From Diploptera punctata (lineage: Eukaryota > Arthropoda > Insecta > Blattodea > Blaberidae), in assembly GCA_030220185.1 (NCBI GenBank), contig JASPKZ010004202.1:1244001-1308000 (forward strand): a DNA stretch of 64,000 bases, given 5' to 3'. Shown in pieces: positions 1 through 11,699 of the stretch. Each line of letters opens with the position of its first letter. Position 1 is the stretch's first letter. The notes below the pieces were generated by a model. The model made no database searches and was not told the DNA's origin. It saw only the letters and a list, made by a program, of their open reading frames with translations. Both the position numbers and the translations under genes were made by a program.

Positions 1-110
1 ACCATTGAAGAGATGGAAGGACCAATTCGACCTATAATGAGATCGGAACAGACCATTGGACTTAATCCTTGTTGTTGATGATGATGATGCTTCATAAAAA
101 ATCGCATGTT
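1..110 (+). mobile_element. LINE 3' tail with (GAT)n
   Basis: The sequence resembles the end of the LINE at 12.9-13.0 kb (bipartite 'GxRPxxRW...HW' type C-terminus) and finishes in a short GAT repeat. It is too short and decayed to classify. Confidence 0.35.
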
Positions 111-124
111 TCTTAGGAACATTT

Positions 125-245
125 CAGGACCAAAAAAAAAAAGATGAACAGGCAGACGAATGGAGAAGACTTGATAGCAGTGAGCTGCATGATCTTTATA
201 GGTAGACAGCTATGATAAGAATAGTTAGGTCTCGTAGACTAGAAT
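125..245 (+). mobile_element. RTE-type LINE fragment, plus strand
   Basis: Matches the segment encoding 'RDEQTGEWRRLHNNELHGLY' in better copies (for example 50935-51010). Confidence 0.6.
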
Positions 246-360
246 GACTTCTATGCCCCTCTTTCATGCCCTGCCCATCATAGCCTGCGAGACGTAACTG
301 TTCTTATTATATCTGGTTCCCCATAAAGATCATGCAGTTCACTGTTATGTAGTGTTCTGC
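246..360 (-). mobile_element. RTE-type LINE fragment, inverted against its neighbour
   Basis: Reverse complement of the same LINE interval as 125-245, so the two form a head-to-head pair meeting near 245. Confidence 0.6.
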
Positions 361-639
361 AACGCCCGGAGAACCGGATGGGGGATTATTTTACCTCCGG
401 AAAATTTTGCTCCATTGGAACCCATGTCCGCGTTTCTTGACGGTTGTATTTTTACGGTGAAAGGTCGTCTCTTTCGACCAAGGTACTTTTTTCGTCTGGC
501 TTATCACCTTAGATCTGTCCGGCATGGGTAACCCTTTTGGCAGCAATGCTACCGCTGTTATGGTCCTCGGGGTCATTTAAGCACGCAAAGCCACTCCACC
601 ACGACATGGTAAAGATACTATGGAGGATTCTAGTACTAG
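361..639. other. Unassigned, probably repeat
   Basis: No gene was recognised; there is only a short open frame. The text around 535-610 looks like a dispersed repeat joined to the PLE end that follows. Confidence 0.4.
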
Positions 640-905
640 AACTTCGAGATTCCGACGAACCAAGCTCGATTACAAAGTTCTTCAAAAATACAACAGATGG
701 CAGTTTAGAAAATGATTCCTTCAAAAGAACACCAGATGGCAGTTTTGATAATTACCGGCAAAAGTAAAAATTGACAGTCGTGAAAACAGCTGATGATGGT
801 GACAATGGTCGCCGATACTGTGGTGCTGTGTTTAAAAAACATATAAATATGAGGTAAGAAGAATTCACGATTCATTTAATTCTTATCAATAACACCTCAT
901 AATCT
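640..905 (+). mobile_element. Penelope-like element 3' end with hammerhead-like motif
   Basis: Encodes the last part of the PLE endonuclease region (SSITKFFKNTTDGSLENDS, then SFKRTPDGSF). It is followed by CTGATGA (790-796), a GGTGAC/GTCGCC stem, GATAC, and the family 3' word TATGAGGTAAGAA. The paralogue at 37.4-38.0 kb is better preserved. Confidence 0.75.
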
Positions 906-1098
906 TAAAAAAAATCCCAAATTTATTATATTAAACGTACTGACATATTTGGAAGCAAGTCGGTAAGGGTACACCAAATTGTACTTACTACTGTTTAAAT
1001 ATTATACAAATAAATTAAGAGGTATATGTTAAAAACAAAATACTTCTATTTTCTTTGTACACGCTAATGGAGGGTTTTCTTATTTCTCAGTGTATTTA

Positions 1099-2331
1099 CA
1101 GTAAAAGCTCCTTATTAGCGAGGGATATGTTCCGCAAATATACCGCGAATACAGAAACCGTGAATATGGAATGGTAATTTGTATGGGTGTATAGGGGATA
1201 CGTTCCAAAATTCTAAAATTAAATAAAAATTATCAACATAAAATCAATTTAATGAGAACAATTTCTATTTATTATTGTCAGGCTTAGGCAAGGTCTTAAA
1301 GAACTTGGTAATTTTGCCGCTTTTAAATGGTCTTTCAATTCAGATAGATATTTAGTTGTGAATTGAGCGATAGAATTCCTTATTTGTCTTCGGAAATTCA
1401 TTGACTTTGAAACAGCGTGATATGGATACAAACGACTCGCCAACGCGTAAATGGTCAAGCATTTCTATTTTTACTTTAAGCGGCAACACTGTTTTCCGTT
1501 TCGGAACCAATTTATCTTTCCTTTTACTCAACATTATAAATTGGCAACAAAGCACAAGAGACACGTGTTAATCAATCGAAATTGTTGCAACGAATGACAA
1601 TTTGAAACAATAAAACACTGATAGTGGGTGAGGGCGACATTAACAACGGACTTAGCGGCACGTGAAATACGGCGGCGGCATTTAACAACGAACTTTACGC
1701 TTAGTAACAATGAAGTTTGTTTTACATTGATATTCATTTATTTGGTTTGAATCACTATTTGTAAAAACCGCCTTAACACGCGCCTGCAGTAAAAAAGTTG
1801 CCGATGCATTAATAAAGGATACTTTTTTAATGCCACCATATTGTAATTTTCGACATTCTGGTTTTCTCTGCTGGCATGGCGTTATTGTAACCCACTTCTT
1901 AGGTTGGGGAGTCTGGAAGGCGGAGTTACGCTGCCCCGATGATATATGATAGGTGGCAGTGATAATGATGCACCAGGAGAGACCTTAATCCTAAACTTAA
2001 TGAATATGTTAATGATGATAATGATGGCCAGATGATGTTCGGGGACCGTTTGGGTCTTAAAGTTCCCTGACATTTGTCGTACAGGTGAGGAAAAACCTCA
2101 CCCAGGAAACTTTTCCCGACTGGGGATCTAACCCGGGTCCGCTGCGTAACAAGGCAGCACGCTACCTCGAGACCACAGCGGTGGACATAAAGATACTAAT
2201 CCTTCTAAAATATCGACTGCATCCGCGAATAAAGAATTTTTTAGCCGCGAATATAAGAACTGTGTCGCAGATTTTTAATCCGCGAATAATGAAAACGCGA
2301 GGTACGGAACCGTCAATATGGAGCTTTACTA
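1099..2331 (-). mobile_element. Tigger/pogo-like DNA transposon remnant
   Basis: Imperfect terminal repeats CAGTAAAAGCTCC (1099) and GGAGCTTTACTA (end 2331) are flanked by TA. Minus-strand residues at 1352-1564 read KRKTVLPLKVKIEMLDHLRV followed by GESFVSISRCFKVNE, a CENP-B/Tigger-type N-terminal helix-turn-helix. The frame is broken soon after, so there is no functional transposase. A SINE is inserted at 1868-2186. Confidence 0.66.
1868..2186 (-). mobile_element. tRNA-derived SINE (family A)
   Basis: Minus strand begins GTCCACCGCTGTGGTCTCGA with a box-B-like GGTT(A)GATCCC. The tail matches the 14.40-14.73 kb copy (CTCCTGG...GGGGCA). It lies inside the Tigger remnant. Confidence 0.75.
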
Positions 2332-2399
2332 TATTTATTTGCTGAGAATTCTGATGAATGGAACAAATTGATTCTATTAAATAAATAATTCATTGGAAT

Positions 2400-2640
2400 A
2401 GAGTTGATTATTCTCATCATCATCAAACAATCACGGATTAAGCCCATGTGGCTTGTTCAGGTCTCATAGATTCTCATTCAAAAAGTTGAATCCATCTCTT
2501 CTTCGGTCTACCAACATTCCTGTTTCCTTTTGGTTTGTATTTAAGTATAATTTTGGGAATGCGATCATCTTCCATTCTTTGAACATGTTCTTTCCATTTT
2601 TTCTATTCTAGATATTTTATTCTATCTAAGAGTTTAAAGA
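2400..2640 (-). mobile_element. LINE C-terminal fragment
   Basis: Minus-strand text encodes the 'WKEHVQRM...KPKGNRNVGRPKKRW' style end of an RTE-type LINE. It is similar to 60.4-60.56 kb. Confidence 0.55.
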
Positions 2641-3689
2641 TATTTAGCGTTGATTATTGTAGAGTTGTTAATTGGATCACTGAATTGTGTTCGCTTGATC
2701 CTGGAAATGATTTCCGCTGCCAAAAGCATTGTTTGGCGCCACCTGTCCTTTCATCATTTACAATTCTGCCAACTGCGATCGTCTCGAAATGTGGAGAATT
2801 TGACTTGTAGCCAGGAGAGAAGCCGCTCCAACGCTAGGATGTGTTTTGTCAACAATAAAACGCCTAACACAGCTTCGCCAATGATTTATTTGCTATTAAA
2901 ACATGCAATTGCTTTTCGTTTGTAAACATAATATGGAAGAATACTCTTCAAAGTTCAGCAAAACCAAAATGTTAAACCAAGACTCCATTTCCGCCATAAA
3001 CCTCTTTCGAGTTAAGTTCCAGTTGTAATGTAAACAAAGCAGATGTATGGACTGCATTTTAATTGAGTAACGTAAGAAAATGTAGTTCCCTCTCTAACAC
3101 TCGAAATAAAGGAAATAAAATATATCTATTATCAAGAATTGGTATGGGCACGTACAACAAATGCAAGAAAAAAGATTGCCCATGAAAACATTGGAAACTC
3201 AGTTTGCTCTATTAAAATAAACCGAGGTAGATATTGTCAAAAAGTCAGCGAAATCCGGTCATTAGAAATGGGTCTTTACCTGAAATTAAAAATTGACTCT
3301 AGCAGCCGCCATGTTTGGTTCCTCGAAATGTGTACCCATTCGCTTGAGGTTTAAATGCTCAATGCATTTCCCCATAAACTCGATTTAAGTTGCCGTAAAT
3401 TATATTCTCTATTTTTCAGACATTCAAAACAAACAAAAAATAACGGTACTTGATCACAATCAGGATGAAGGCAAAAACACATTCCTCTACTATTCATAAA
3501 TGTTAACGAAAGATTACCCTGCCAAGGGATGTACAAAATATTGCAAAATATACAGCGGCAGAGTTAAGCGAGTGTATCTCGTCTTCTGAGTTGAAGGTCA
3601 TTTAACTACCGACGAGTCTGCCTCGTCATTTGAGGCGAGTGGGTTAATTAACTCGTAATTTTCTTTTGACTTCAACTAAAAATAAAAAC
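2641..3689. other. Unassigned AT-rich sequence
   Basis: Only short shadow frames are present (longest about 90 codons). No domain or splice structure was recognised. Confidence 0.4.
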
Positions 3690-3736
3690 GCATGTAATTT
3701 AATTAGCCGTAACAGCGCACGCCGAGTATTCGCTAG
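3690..3736 (+). mobile_element. Helitron 3' end
   Basis: The sequence GCGCACGCCGAGTATT then CGCTAG followed by T matches the hairpin plus CTRR terminus of the Helitron at 42.4-43.4 kb. The 5' end was not found. Confidence 0.6.
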
Positions 3737-3764
3737 TTCTGGCACAAAAGCAAATGTGTGTATG

Positions 3765-3895
3765 TTTGCGATTTACAAACTTCTCAACAGAACTTCATGA
3801 AAATTTGTACAAACAGATTTTCACGAACGGTGTGGGTTTAGCCGCTGTTATTCTTTAAACCATAAGCTGTAGGAGTTCACCCGAAATGAAAATTA
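3765..3895 (-). repeat. Dispersed repeat: uninterrupted copy of the satellite-block B flanks
   Basis: On the minus strand it reads AATTTTCATTTCGGGTGAAC...AGCGGCTAAAC...TACAAATTTTCATGAAG. The two halves match 46118-46190 and 49640-49680, the sequences on either side of satellite block B. Confidence 0.6.
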
Positions 3896-4435
3896 AAAAA
3901 ATAAATGAAATAAAATCGGGGTGCGGCTGTGTTGTGGTCACGGAAATGTGTTTTAAGTGAATACATGTACGTAACGGGTAATATTTTCTTTGAGCGTGTT
4001 ACATGTATGTGGCCGCCCCAGCTGCAGATATACTGGCGCCGTCGTTGATCCGCTCGGACGCCTTCATTGTTTTATTGTCTGTCCAACGGATCTGTGCCCC
4101 CATAAGATATGCGAACTAAAGCCTACTTCCAATTCTGCCTCGGCAAGACATTTCCCTCTCTGCATTCCTATCTCTCTCTTGCACTCCAGTGTTGTCAAGT
4201 CAACTTCAACATTGCATTATTCAATATACAAGAGTCATGACACTGGGGGAAGTTTGGCAACATCCCTACTCGATAAGTTACTGTGGCTGCTGTTTGACGT
4301 AGTGGAAGGGGAGTGCGGTGAAATGTAGTGAGTATAGACGTGTACTTTTCTAAGAACGATGTCAGCGCTGTAGGGGCACAGATCCGTTGGTCCGAGTATA
4401 CGTTCCCGGCACCTCATCACTGGGGCCACTTGGGT
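3896..4435. other. Unassigned, with an 18-bp inverted repeat
   Basis: CCAACGGATCTGTGCCCC near 4083 recurs inverted near 4374, about 290 bp away. No gene was recognised. Confidence 0.4.
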
Positions 4436-4850
4436 CACGTTAGGCCCTCTGGGGCCAATTGCGTCAAGTTAGGCCCTCTGGGGCCACTTGGGTCAAGTTA
4501 GGCCCTCTGGGGCCACTTGGGTCATGTTAGGCCCTCTGGGGCCACTTTGGTCAAGTTAGGCCCTCTGGGACCACTTTGGTCAAGTTAGGCCCTCTGGGAC
4601 CACTTTGGTCAAGTTAGGCCCTCTGGGGCCATTTGGTCAAGTTAGGCCCTCTCGGGCCACTTTGGTCAAGTTAGGCCCTCTGGGGCCACTTTGGTCAAGT
4701 TAGGCCCTCTGGGCCACTTTGGTCAAGTTAGGCCCTCTGGGGCTACTTGGGTCAAGTTAGGCCCTCTGGGGCCTTTTGGGTCAAGTTGGGCCCTCTGGGG
4801 CCACTTGGGTTAAGTAAAGCCCTCTGGGACCACTTGGGTTAAGTTATATG
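4436..4850 (+). repeat. 29-bp satellite array (small)
   Basis: About 14 units, each beginning GTTAGGCCCTCTGG and ending GGTCAA. Each unit contains GGCCC...GGGCC, a small hairpin. Same family as blocks A and B. Confidence 0.92.
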
Positions 4851-5004
4851 GTGTCATATGGTGTTTTATGGGTACCACTAGATTGCTCTTGAGAAGCCCT
4901 TTCCAACCGTATGCAACCTTTATATTTTGATTTGGCTTTTTGACGAGTATAGACCGACTTGGATTTATTTATTTTAATTTTTTACTTTAACGCCATATAT
5001 ATTG

Positions 5005-5143
5005 ACTATAACTATTTCACACTAATGTTTCATAAACGCAATCCATAGATATTGGCGAGAGCTGACGATGAAAACTATAACTATTTCACACTAATGTTTC
5101 ATAAACGCAATCCATAGATATTGACGAGAGCTGACGATGAAAA
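5005..5143 (+). repeat. Two-copy 69-bp tandem repeat
   Basis: CTATTTCACACTAATGTTTC occurs at 5012 and 5081. The two copies differ at very few bases. Confidence 0.85.
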
Positions 5144-5189
5144 CTCAAATGAACCTCGTAACTTATCTGAGTCAAAATTTATAACTGAT

Positions 5190-5525
5190 TGGCACCATCG
5201 AACCCTTAGGTTCATGGCCGCGAGGACATAAGCTCTTTATACATCCCTATCCTGAGCAAATGTTTTCCAATCATTCCCTTATAATCTACTTCCCTCAAAT
5301 CATGGTTAATGCTATTCTCCCACCTCATTCCTGGTCTACCAACTGGGAGTTTCCCTCTGGTTTTCCTACCTTTTCATGCACCTCGTGCCACATGTCCTGC
5401 CCATCGCAGTCTACGAGACGTAACTGTTCTTATTATATCTGGATTCCTATAAAGACCATGTAGTTCATTGTTATGTAGTCTTCTTCATTCATCTGTTTTT
5501 CATCTCTGCTTTTCGTTCAAAGAGT
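5190..5525 (-). mobile_element. RTE-type LINE, C-terminal fragment
   Basis: Minus strand encodes degraded 'RWAGH(V)AR' and 'VGRPRMRWENNINYDLRE' text ending at a 'GTTCGATGG' 3' end. Confidence 0.75.
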
Positions 5526-5639
5526 CAAAATTTATATAAATGAAAATTATATGACACAGCGAAACGACCTTAAAATGGCGACCACGCGCGATGCGTCACA
5601 GTCCACACTCAGCGTAACGAATTTTTTGATCCTTTATCT

Positions 5640-7404
5640 ATCGAGTGGTGTAACTCATTCTCTTGAGCGATAGTGCGTTTTGTCGTACTTACAGCAATGG
5701 CGACCATGATTGAAAGTTCTACTTCCTACATTTCGGGATTGCCAACCTAAATAACTCTACTGTAACATTATATATTACAAAAATCCCTGGGGGTCCGTCG
5801 GGCCCCAGCTGTGCTCACAACAGCAACAGGGCGCGTCCCCGGGTGGCGGATAGCGGAACGGTCGGTGGTTTGCTTACATTCCTCCCGGCTAGGTCCAGTC
5901 CGGACCCGCGGGCCATTTGTGGGGTCGTCAGGACTCGAACGACCTGACGTACTATATAGCTCGTGCTGCGCCCACTCCAGCAGCAAAACGCGTCCCCTCG
6001 GTGGCGTAGTGGGGAAAAGGTCGGTGGATCTGCTAGTCAGTCCTCCCTTCCAAGTCCGATGGACTCGCGGACCATGAGTGGGGTCAGCAGGGAAAATGAG
6101 GGCCCTGCTGTCAAACCTTTGCGTCCCGGCCCACAAGCGGGAGCATGGGCCGCTGTTGGTGGAGCGGTGGGAGACTGGGGATCAGAAGCCCCTTTCTCTT
6201 GGTTCAATGGAACCCGAAACCATCTGCGGGGGCACCATGGGAGATGAGCACCCTAGATGCCTACATTGCTCAGTGCGCTGCCTCACAGCAGCTACACGAC
6301 TAGGCCTAGTCTTGCGAACGGGCTGGTTGGGACAATACTGGGCGTAATGCTGGGAATTACCACCAGGTCAATAAGCTCGGGAAAGGAGGAAGCGCGGTCT
6401 TTGTTGGTGGGATTTAGCGCCGACTCTGGAACCAAGTGACCCAAGGACAATCTGTGAGGTCGTCAGGAGTTGAGCGACCTGACGTACTAATGCTCAGGCT
6501 GGACCCACTTCAGCAACAAACACGTCCCCAGCTGGTGCACTGGTGGAAAGATCGGTGGATCTGCTAGACAGTCCTCCCGGTTAAGTCCAAGGGACTCGTG
6601 AACCATTAGTGGGGTAGGCAAGAGTTGAGCGCCTTGTCTTACTAGTTGCTCGTCTGTTGGAGCTAGCGAGCTCCGTGCTGGCCCATAACAGCTGCAGAAG
6701 GCGTCCCTGGGAGCACACCAGGGCTCGGCTCGGACCAGTGCAGAGGGGAGCAACTGTACTGGTTCCTGGCTAGGCCTACGGGCCCGTCGACAAACTGTGG
6801 GGTCGCCAGGAGATGAGCACCTGGATGTACTAAAAGTCTCACACTGTTGGGCTTGTAGCCCTAGCCGGTCTCACAACGGCTGCAAGACACGTCCCTGGAG
6901 GCAGAACAGGGGAATGGTCGGTGGATCTGCGACAGCAGTCCTCCCGGCTAGGCTCATGGAGCCCGTGGACCAACTGTGGAGTCGTCAGGAATGAGCGACC
7001 TGATGTACTATGTAGCTAAGCAATTCCCAGAACTTGCAAACTCCAACACCCTCTCCCTGGGGTGTTGGTTTAAGGACCGTGAACTTGAACGTGGACGTGA
7101 ACATAGGATAGGGAGGACTAGAACTAGGACTTGGGAGTATGGTCATGACGACCGAGGTATCCCAAGGGGTGGACGGATGGGCCTAGATGCGGGAAGTAAA
7201 ACCACTGCCCTTTATGTATACTACGTACAATGTATATACAGAAATATATACAAAAGGTAATGTTAATATACATTATACAAAACAAATCACTGCATTTTAA
7301 ATGAACTGAACTTTATTTGAAACAATACAAAACAATAAATACGTAAGCATACTTCCTGCCATTTTATCACTGATTGGTGTCACGGCCTCCTGTAGTTTCA
7401 ACGA
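5640..7404 (-). mobile_element. Non-autonomous DNA element, long form with GC-rich cargo
   Basis: The ends match the short copy at 41.81-42.40 kb: the GCGATAGTGCGTTTTGT terminus near 5670 and the '...GGCCTCCTGTAGTTTCAAC' side at 7404. In place of the short interior it carries a GC-rich tandem repeat (5775-7010). The far end is cut off by satellite block A. No transposase frame was seen. Confidence 0.6.
5775..7010. repeat. GC-rich minisatellite cargo
   Basis: Imperfect repeats of very roughly 150-300 bp share CCCACTTCAGCA, GTGGATCTGCTAG, CAGTCCTCCCGGCTAGG, GTGGGGTCGTCAGGA and GAGCGACCTGACGTACTA. GTCAGG and CCTGAC form a hairpin in each unit. Related units occur at 15340-15850. Open frames here are composition artefacts. 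Confidence 0.75.
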
Positions 7405-10400
7405 ATAGGTTAGACCTTCGGGAGCCATTGGGGTTAATTTCGCTTTCGGGGGCTACTTTGGGATATGTTAGGTCCTCAGGGCCACTTAGGTTATGTTAGG
7501 ACCTCGGGGGCCATTTAGTGTTTAGCAGAGGCCCTCGGTACCACTCTCGATTATGTAACGCCCTCGAGGGCCACTTTGTGTTATATTAGGCCCTCGGAGT
7601 TCACTTTGGGTTAGGTTATGCCATAGGGTACCACTTGAGTTAGGTTAGGCCCTCCGAGGCCACTAAAGTTAAGTTAGGCCCTCTGGGGCCACTAGAGTTA
7701 AGTTAGGCCCTCCGGGGCCACTTGGCTCAAGTTAGGCCCTCTGCGGCCAATTGGGTGAAGTTAGGCCCTCTGGGGCTACTTGGGTCACGTTAGGCCCACT
7801 GGGGCCACTTGGGTCTAGTTAGGCCCTCTGGGGCCACTTGGGTCAAATTAGGCCCTGTGGAACTAGTTGGGTCAATTTAGGCCCTCTGGGTCCACTTGGG
7901 ACAAATTAGGCCCTCTGGGGGCCACCTGGGTCAAATAGGCCCTGTGGGGCCACTTGGGTCAAGTTAGGCCCTGTGGGGCCACTTGGGTCAAGTTAGGGTC
8001 TCTGGGCCACTTGGGTCAGTTAGGCCCTGTGGGACCATTTGGGTCAAGGTAGGCCCTCTGGGGCCACTGGGTTAAGTAAAGCCCTCTGGGACCACTTGGG
8101 TTAAGTTAGGCCCTCTGGGGCCACTTGGGTTAAGTTAGGCCCCCGGAGACAATTACGGTTTATGTTATGCCCTTGTGGGACGTTTTGGGTTAGGTTAAGC
8201 CCTCGTGGGCCGTTTTAGGTTAGATTAGGCCCTCGGAGGCAACTTGGGTTAGGTTAGCCCGTCGACGGCCACTTGGGTTTGGTGAGGCCCTCTGATTCCA
8301 TTTGGGTTAGGTTAGGCCTTCGGGACCACTTGGGATTAAGTTAGGCCTTCAGAGGCTACTGGGATTAGGTTAGATTATGTTAGGTGAGGTTAGGTCTGGT
8401 TAGGTTAGGTTAAGTGAGGATGTTATATTAGGTTAGGTTAAGTTAGGTTAGGTTATGTGAGGTTATCTTAGGTTAAGTGCGGTCAGGTTAGGTTAGGTTG
8501 GGTGAAGTTACGTTTGGTTAAGTAAGATTAGGTTAGGTAAAGTGAGGTTAGGTTGTATGAGTTTACGTTAAGTGATTTTAGGTAGGTGATGTTAGGTTAG
8601 GTCAGGTTAGGTGAGTTTAGAATAGTTTACGTTAGGCCAACACTTGGTGTTAGGTTAGACCTTCGGGGGCCACTCGGGATTACGTTTCAGCCTTTGGGGC
8701 CACTTTGGGATATTTTAGCCCTCGGGCCGATTGGGTTAGGTTAGGCCTTCGGGACAACTTTCGGTTATGTAAGGCCCTCGGGAGCCACTTTGTGTTAAGT
8801 TAGCCCTTGGTAGTGCCTTTGGGGCCACTTTGGGATATTTTAGGCCCTCGGGCCAATTGGGTTAGGTTAGGCCTTCGGGACAACTTTCGGTTATGTAAGG
8901 CCCTCGGGAGCCACTTTGTGTTAAGTTAGCCCCTTGGTAGCGACTTGGGATTAGGTAAGCTTTCAGAGGCCGCTAGGGGTTACTTTAGGCTAGGTTAAGT
9001 TATCAGGTTATATTAGGTTAGGTAAGGTTAGGTTAGATTATGTGACGTTATGTTAAATTGATTGAGGTTAGGTTAAGTTAAGTAAGGTCAGGTTAGTTTA
9101 GGTTGAGTGAGGTTAGACTAGGTTAAGTGAGGTTAAGTACGTTAAGTGAGATTAGGTTAGGTTAAGTGAGGTTAAGTTTGGTTATGTCAGGTTAGGATAA
9201 GTGAGGCTAGGTTAAGTGTGTTTAGGATAAGTGAGGTTATGTTAGGTCAGGTTAAGTGATGTTTGATTGGGTTAAGTGATGTTTGGTTAGGTGAATTTGG
9301 AATAGGTTACGTTAGGCCAATGTGGGCCACTCGGTGTTAGGTTAGGCCTTCGAGAAAACTGTCGGTTACGCAAGGCCCTCGGGGACCACTTTGTTAGGTT
9401 AGACCCTCGGGAGCCACGTGGGATAGCCTAGGTCCCCGGCGGATCTTCGTATTAGATATGCCCTTCGGTGGCCACTTGATGTTAGGTTAGCCCCAGGAGG
9501 GCCTCCTTGGGTTATCTTAGACCTACTGGGCCCATTTGGATAAGTTTAGGCTTTCGGGGCCCAGTTGGGTTAGGTTATTCCCTCGGGGTCCACTTTGGGT
9601 TAGGTTAGGCCCTCGGTTTCCCTTCTGTTTGTACGCCCCTCTTGGGCCACTTGAGTTAACTTAGTCTGTTAGGTTAGCCCGTTGGAGGCCACTTGGGTTA
9701 GGTAAGGCCGTCGGGTTCAATTTGGGTTACGTTAGGCCTTCGGGGCCACTTCGTGTTGGGTTAAGCCTTCTGAACCACTTGGGATTAGGTTAGGTCTTCA
9801 AAGGCCACTAGGGGTTAGATTAGGTTATGTTATGTGAAGTTAGGTTAAGTGAGGTTATGTTAGGTTAGGTTGTCAGGTTCTTAGGTTAGGTTAAGTGAGG
9901 TTAGATTAGGTTAAGTGATGTTAGGTAAGTTCAAGTGATGGTAGGTTAGGTGAGTTTGGAATTGGTTACGTTACGTTCGGTTAGGTTTGGTTTGGATAGA
10001 TTAAGTTTGGCCCTCGGGGGCACTTGGCTTAGGTTAGGGCCTCGGGGGCGACTTGGTGTTAGGTTAGGCCCTCGTGGGCCACTTGGGTTAGGATATGCCA
10101 TTGGGGCCACTTGGATTTGATTAGGCCCTTGGAGGCCACTTTGGTTAGGTTAGGTCCCTGGGTGTTAGGTTAGGCCATCGGGGACCACTTGGTGTTAGAT
10201 TAGAGCTTCGGCGGCCATTTGGGGTTAGTTTCGGCTTTCGGTGGCCACTTTGGGATTTGTTAGGCCCTCGGGGGCTACTTCAGTTATGTTAGGCACTCGG
10301 GGGCCATTTCGTGTTTAGGGTAGCCTTCGGGACCACTTTCGGTTATGTAAGGCCTTCGGGCGTTACTTTGTGTTAGGATAGACCCTCGGGAGGCACTTGG

Positions 10401-11597
10401 TGTTAGGCAAGGCCTTGGTGGGATTCTTGAGGTGAGGTTAGGCCCTTGGAATCCCTTTTGGGTTATCTTAGACCGCCTGGGGCCACATTGGGTTAGGTTA
10501 TGGCCTCGAGGGCCTCTTTGTGGTATTTTAGACCATCTGGGGCTTTTATGGGTTAGGTTAGGCTCTCGGGGGCAGTTGGGTTAGGTTATTCCCCGGGGCC
10601 CACTTTGAGTTAGGTTAGGCCCTAAGGTGCCATATGAGTTAGGTTAGGCCCTCTGGGGCCACTTGGGTTAAGTTAGGCCCTCTTGGGCCACTTGAGTCAA
10701 GTTAGGCCCTCTGGGGCCACTTGGGTCAAGTTAGGCCCTCTGGGGCCACTTTGGTCAAGTTAGGCCCTCTGGGGCCACTTTGGTCAAGATAGGCCCTCTG
10801 GGGCCACTTTGGTCAAGATAGGCCCTCTGGGGCTACTTTGGTCAAGATAGGCCCTCTGGGGCCACTTTGGTCAAGTTAGGACCTCTGGGGCCACTTTGGT
10901 CAAGTAAGGCCCTCTGGGGCCACTTGGGTCAAGATAGGCCCTTTGAGGCCACTTTGGTCAAGTTAGGCCCTCTGGGGCCACGTTGGTCAAGTAAGGCCCT
11001 CTGGGGCCACTTCGGTCAAGTTAGGCCCTCTGGGACCACTTTGGTCAAGATAGGCCTTCTGGAGCCACTTCGGTCAAGTTAGGGCCTCTGTGGCCACTTT
11101 GGTCAAGTTAGGCCCTCTGGGGCCAGTTGGGTCAAGTTAGGCCCTCTGTGGCCACTTGGGTTAAGTTAGGCCCTCTGGGGTCACTCGGGTTAAGTTAGGC
11201 CTCCGGGGCTACTTTGGTTTATGTTAGGCCCTCGTGAGCTGTTTTGGGTTAAATTAGACCCTTTGGAGGCCATTTGGGTTAGGTTAGGTCTTCGGGTTCC
11301 ATTTGGGTTAGGTTAGGTCCTTGGGGGCCACTTGGTGTTAGGTTAGGCTTCGGGACCACTTGGGATTAGGTTAGGCGTTCATAGGTCACTAGAGTTTAGG
11401 TTAAGTATGTTAGGTGACGTTAGGTTAGGTTAAGTGAGGTTAGGTTAATGTCAGCTTAGGTTAAGTGAGGCTAGGTTAGGTTAAGTGAGGTTAGGTTAGG
11501 TGATAGTAGGTTAGGTTTGGTTAGGTGTGGTTTGGTTTGGTTAGATTAGGTTCGCTTTGCTTTGGGTTGGTTCGGTTAGGTTACAATGGGAAAGAGT
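7405..11597 (+). repeat. Satellite block A: 29-bp repeat and TTAGG-like DNA
   Basis: Alternating zones: GTTAGGCCCTC...GGCCACTTGGG units (about 29-31 bp) at 7405-8370, 8640-8990, 9310-9800 and 10010-11390, and degenerate (TTAGG)n-type DNA written as GGTTAGGTTAAGTGAGG at 8370-8640, 8980-9310, 9800-9990 and 11390-11590. The G-rich strand is always plus. The order 7407-9128 then 9137-9620 is a permuted version of block B. Confidence 0.92.
8691..8943 (+). repeat. Recent 126-bp tandem duplication inside block A
   Basis: 8691-8817 and 8818-8943 are nearly identical (CCTTTGGGGCCACTTTGGG to CCCTTGGTAG). Block B has a single copy at about 49313-49430. Confidence 0.8.
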
Positions 11598-11598
11598 T

Positions 11599-11621
11599 TG
11601 TGTGTGTGTGTGTGTGTGCCC
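11599..11621 (+). repeat. (GT)n microsatellite
   Basis: About ten GT units, followed by imperfect GT-rich DNA to 11690. Confidence 0.9.
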
Positions 11622-11699
11622 ACGCTCGTGTGTTGTCGTGCATGTTTGTGTTAATATTTGTCTGTGTGTTTGTAAATGTGCGTGTGCGTAGTCGAGAGA

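Noticed and set aside
3990..4328. 112-codon frame at 3990-4328
   Set aside because: No domain, no codon bias, no splice partners. The low-scoring peptide is most likely chance.
5768..7260. Several 60-120 codon frames in the GC-rich region
   Set aside because: Stop codons are rare in GC-rich tandem repeats. The frames occur on both strands, are repeat-periodic, and show no domain.
10867..11082. Open frame of 71 codons through the satellite (also 46574-46909, 46603-46848, 49224-49412)
   Set aside because: The frames exist only because the 29-30-bp unit lacks stops in some phases. The peptides are periodic copies of the repeat, with no start context or splice support.
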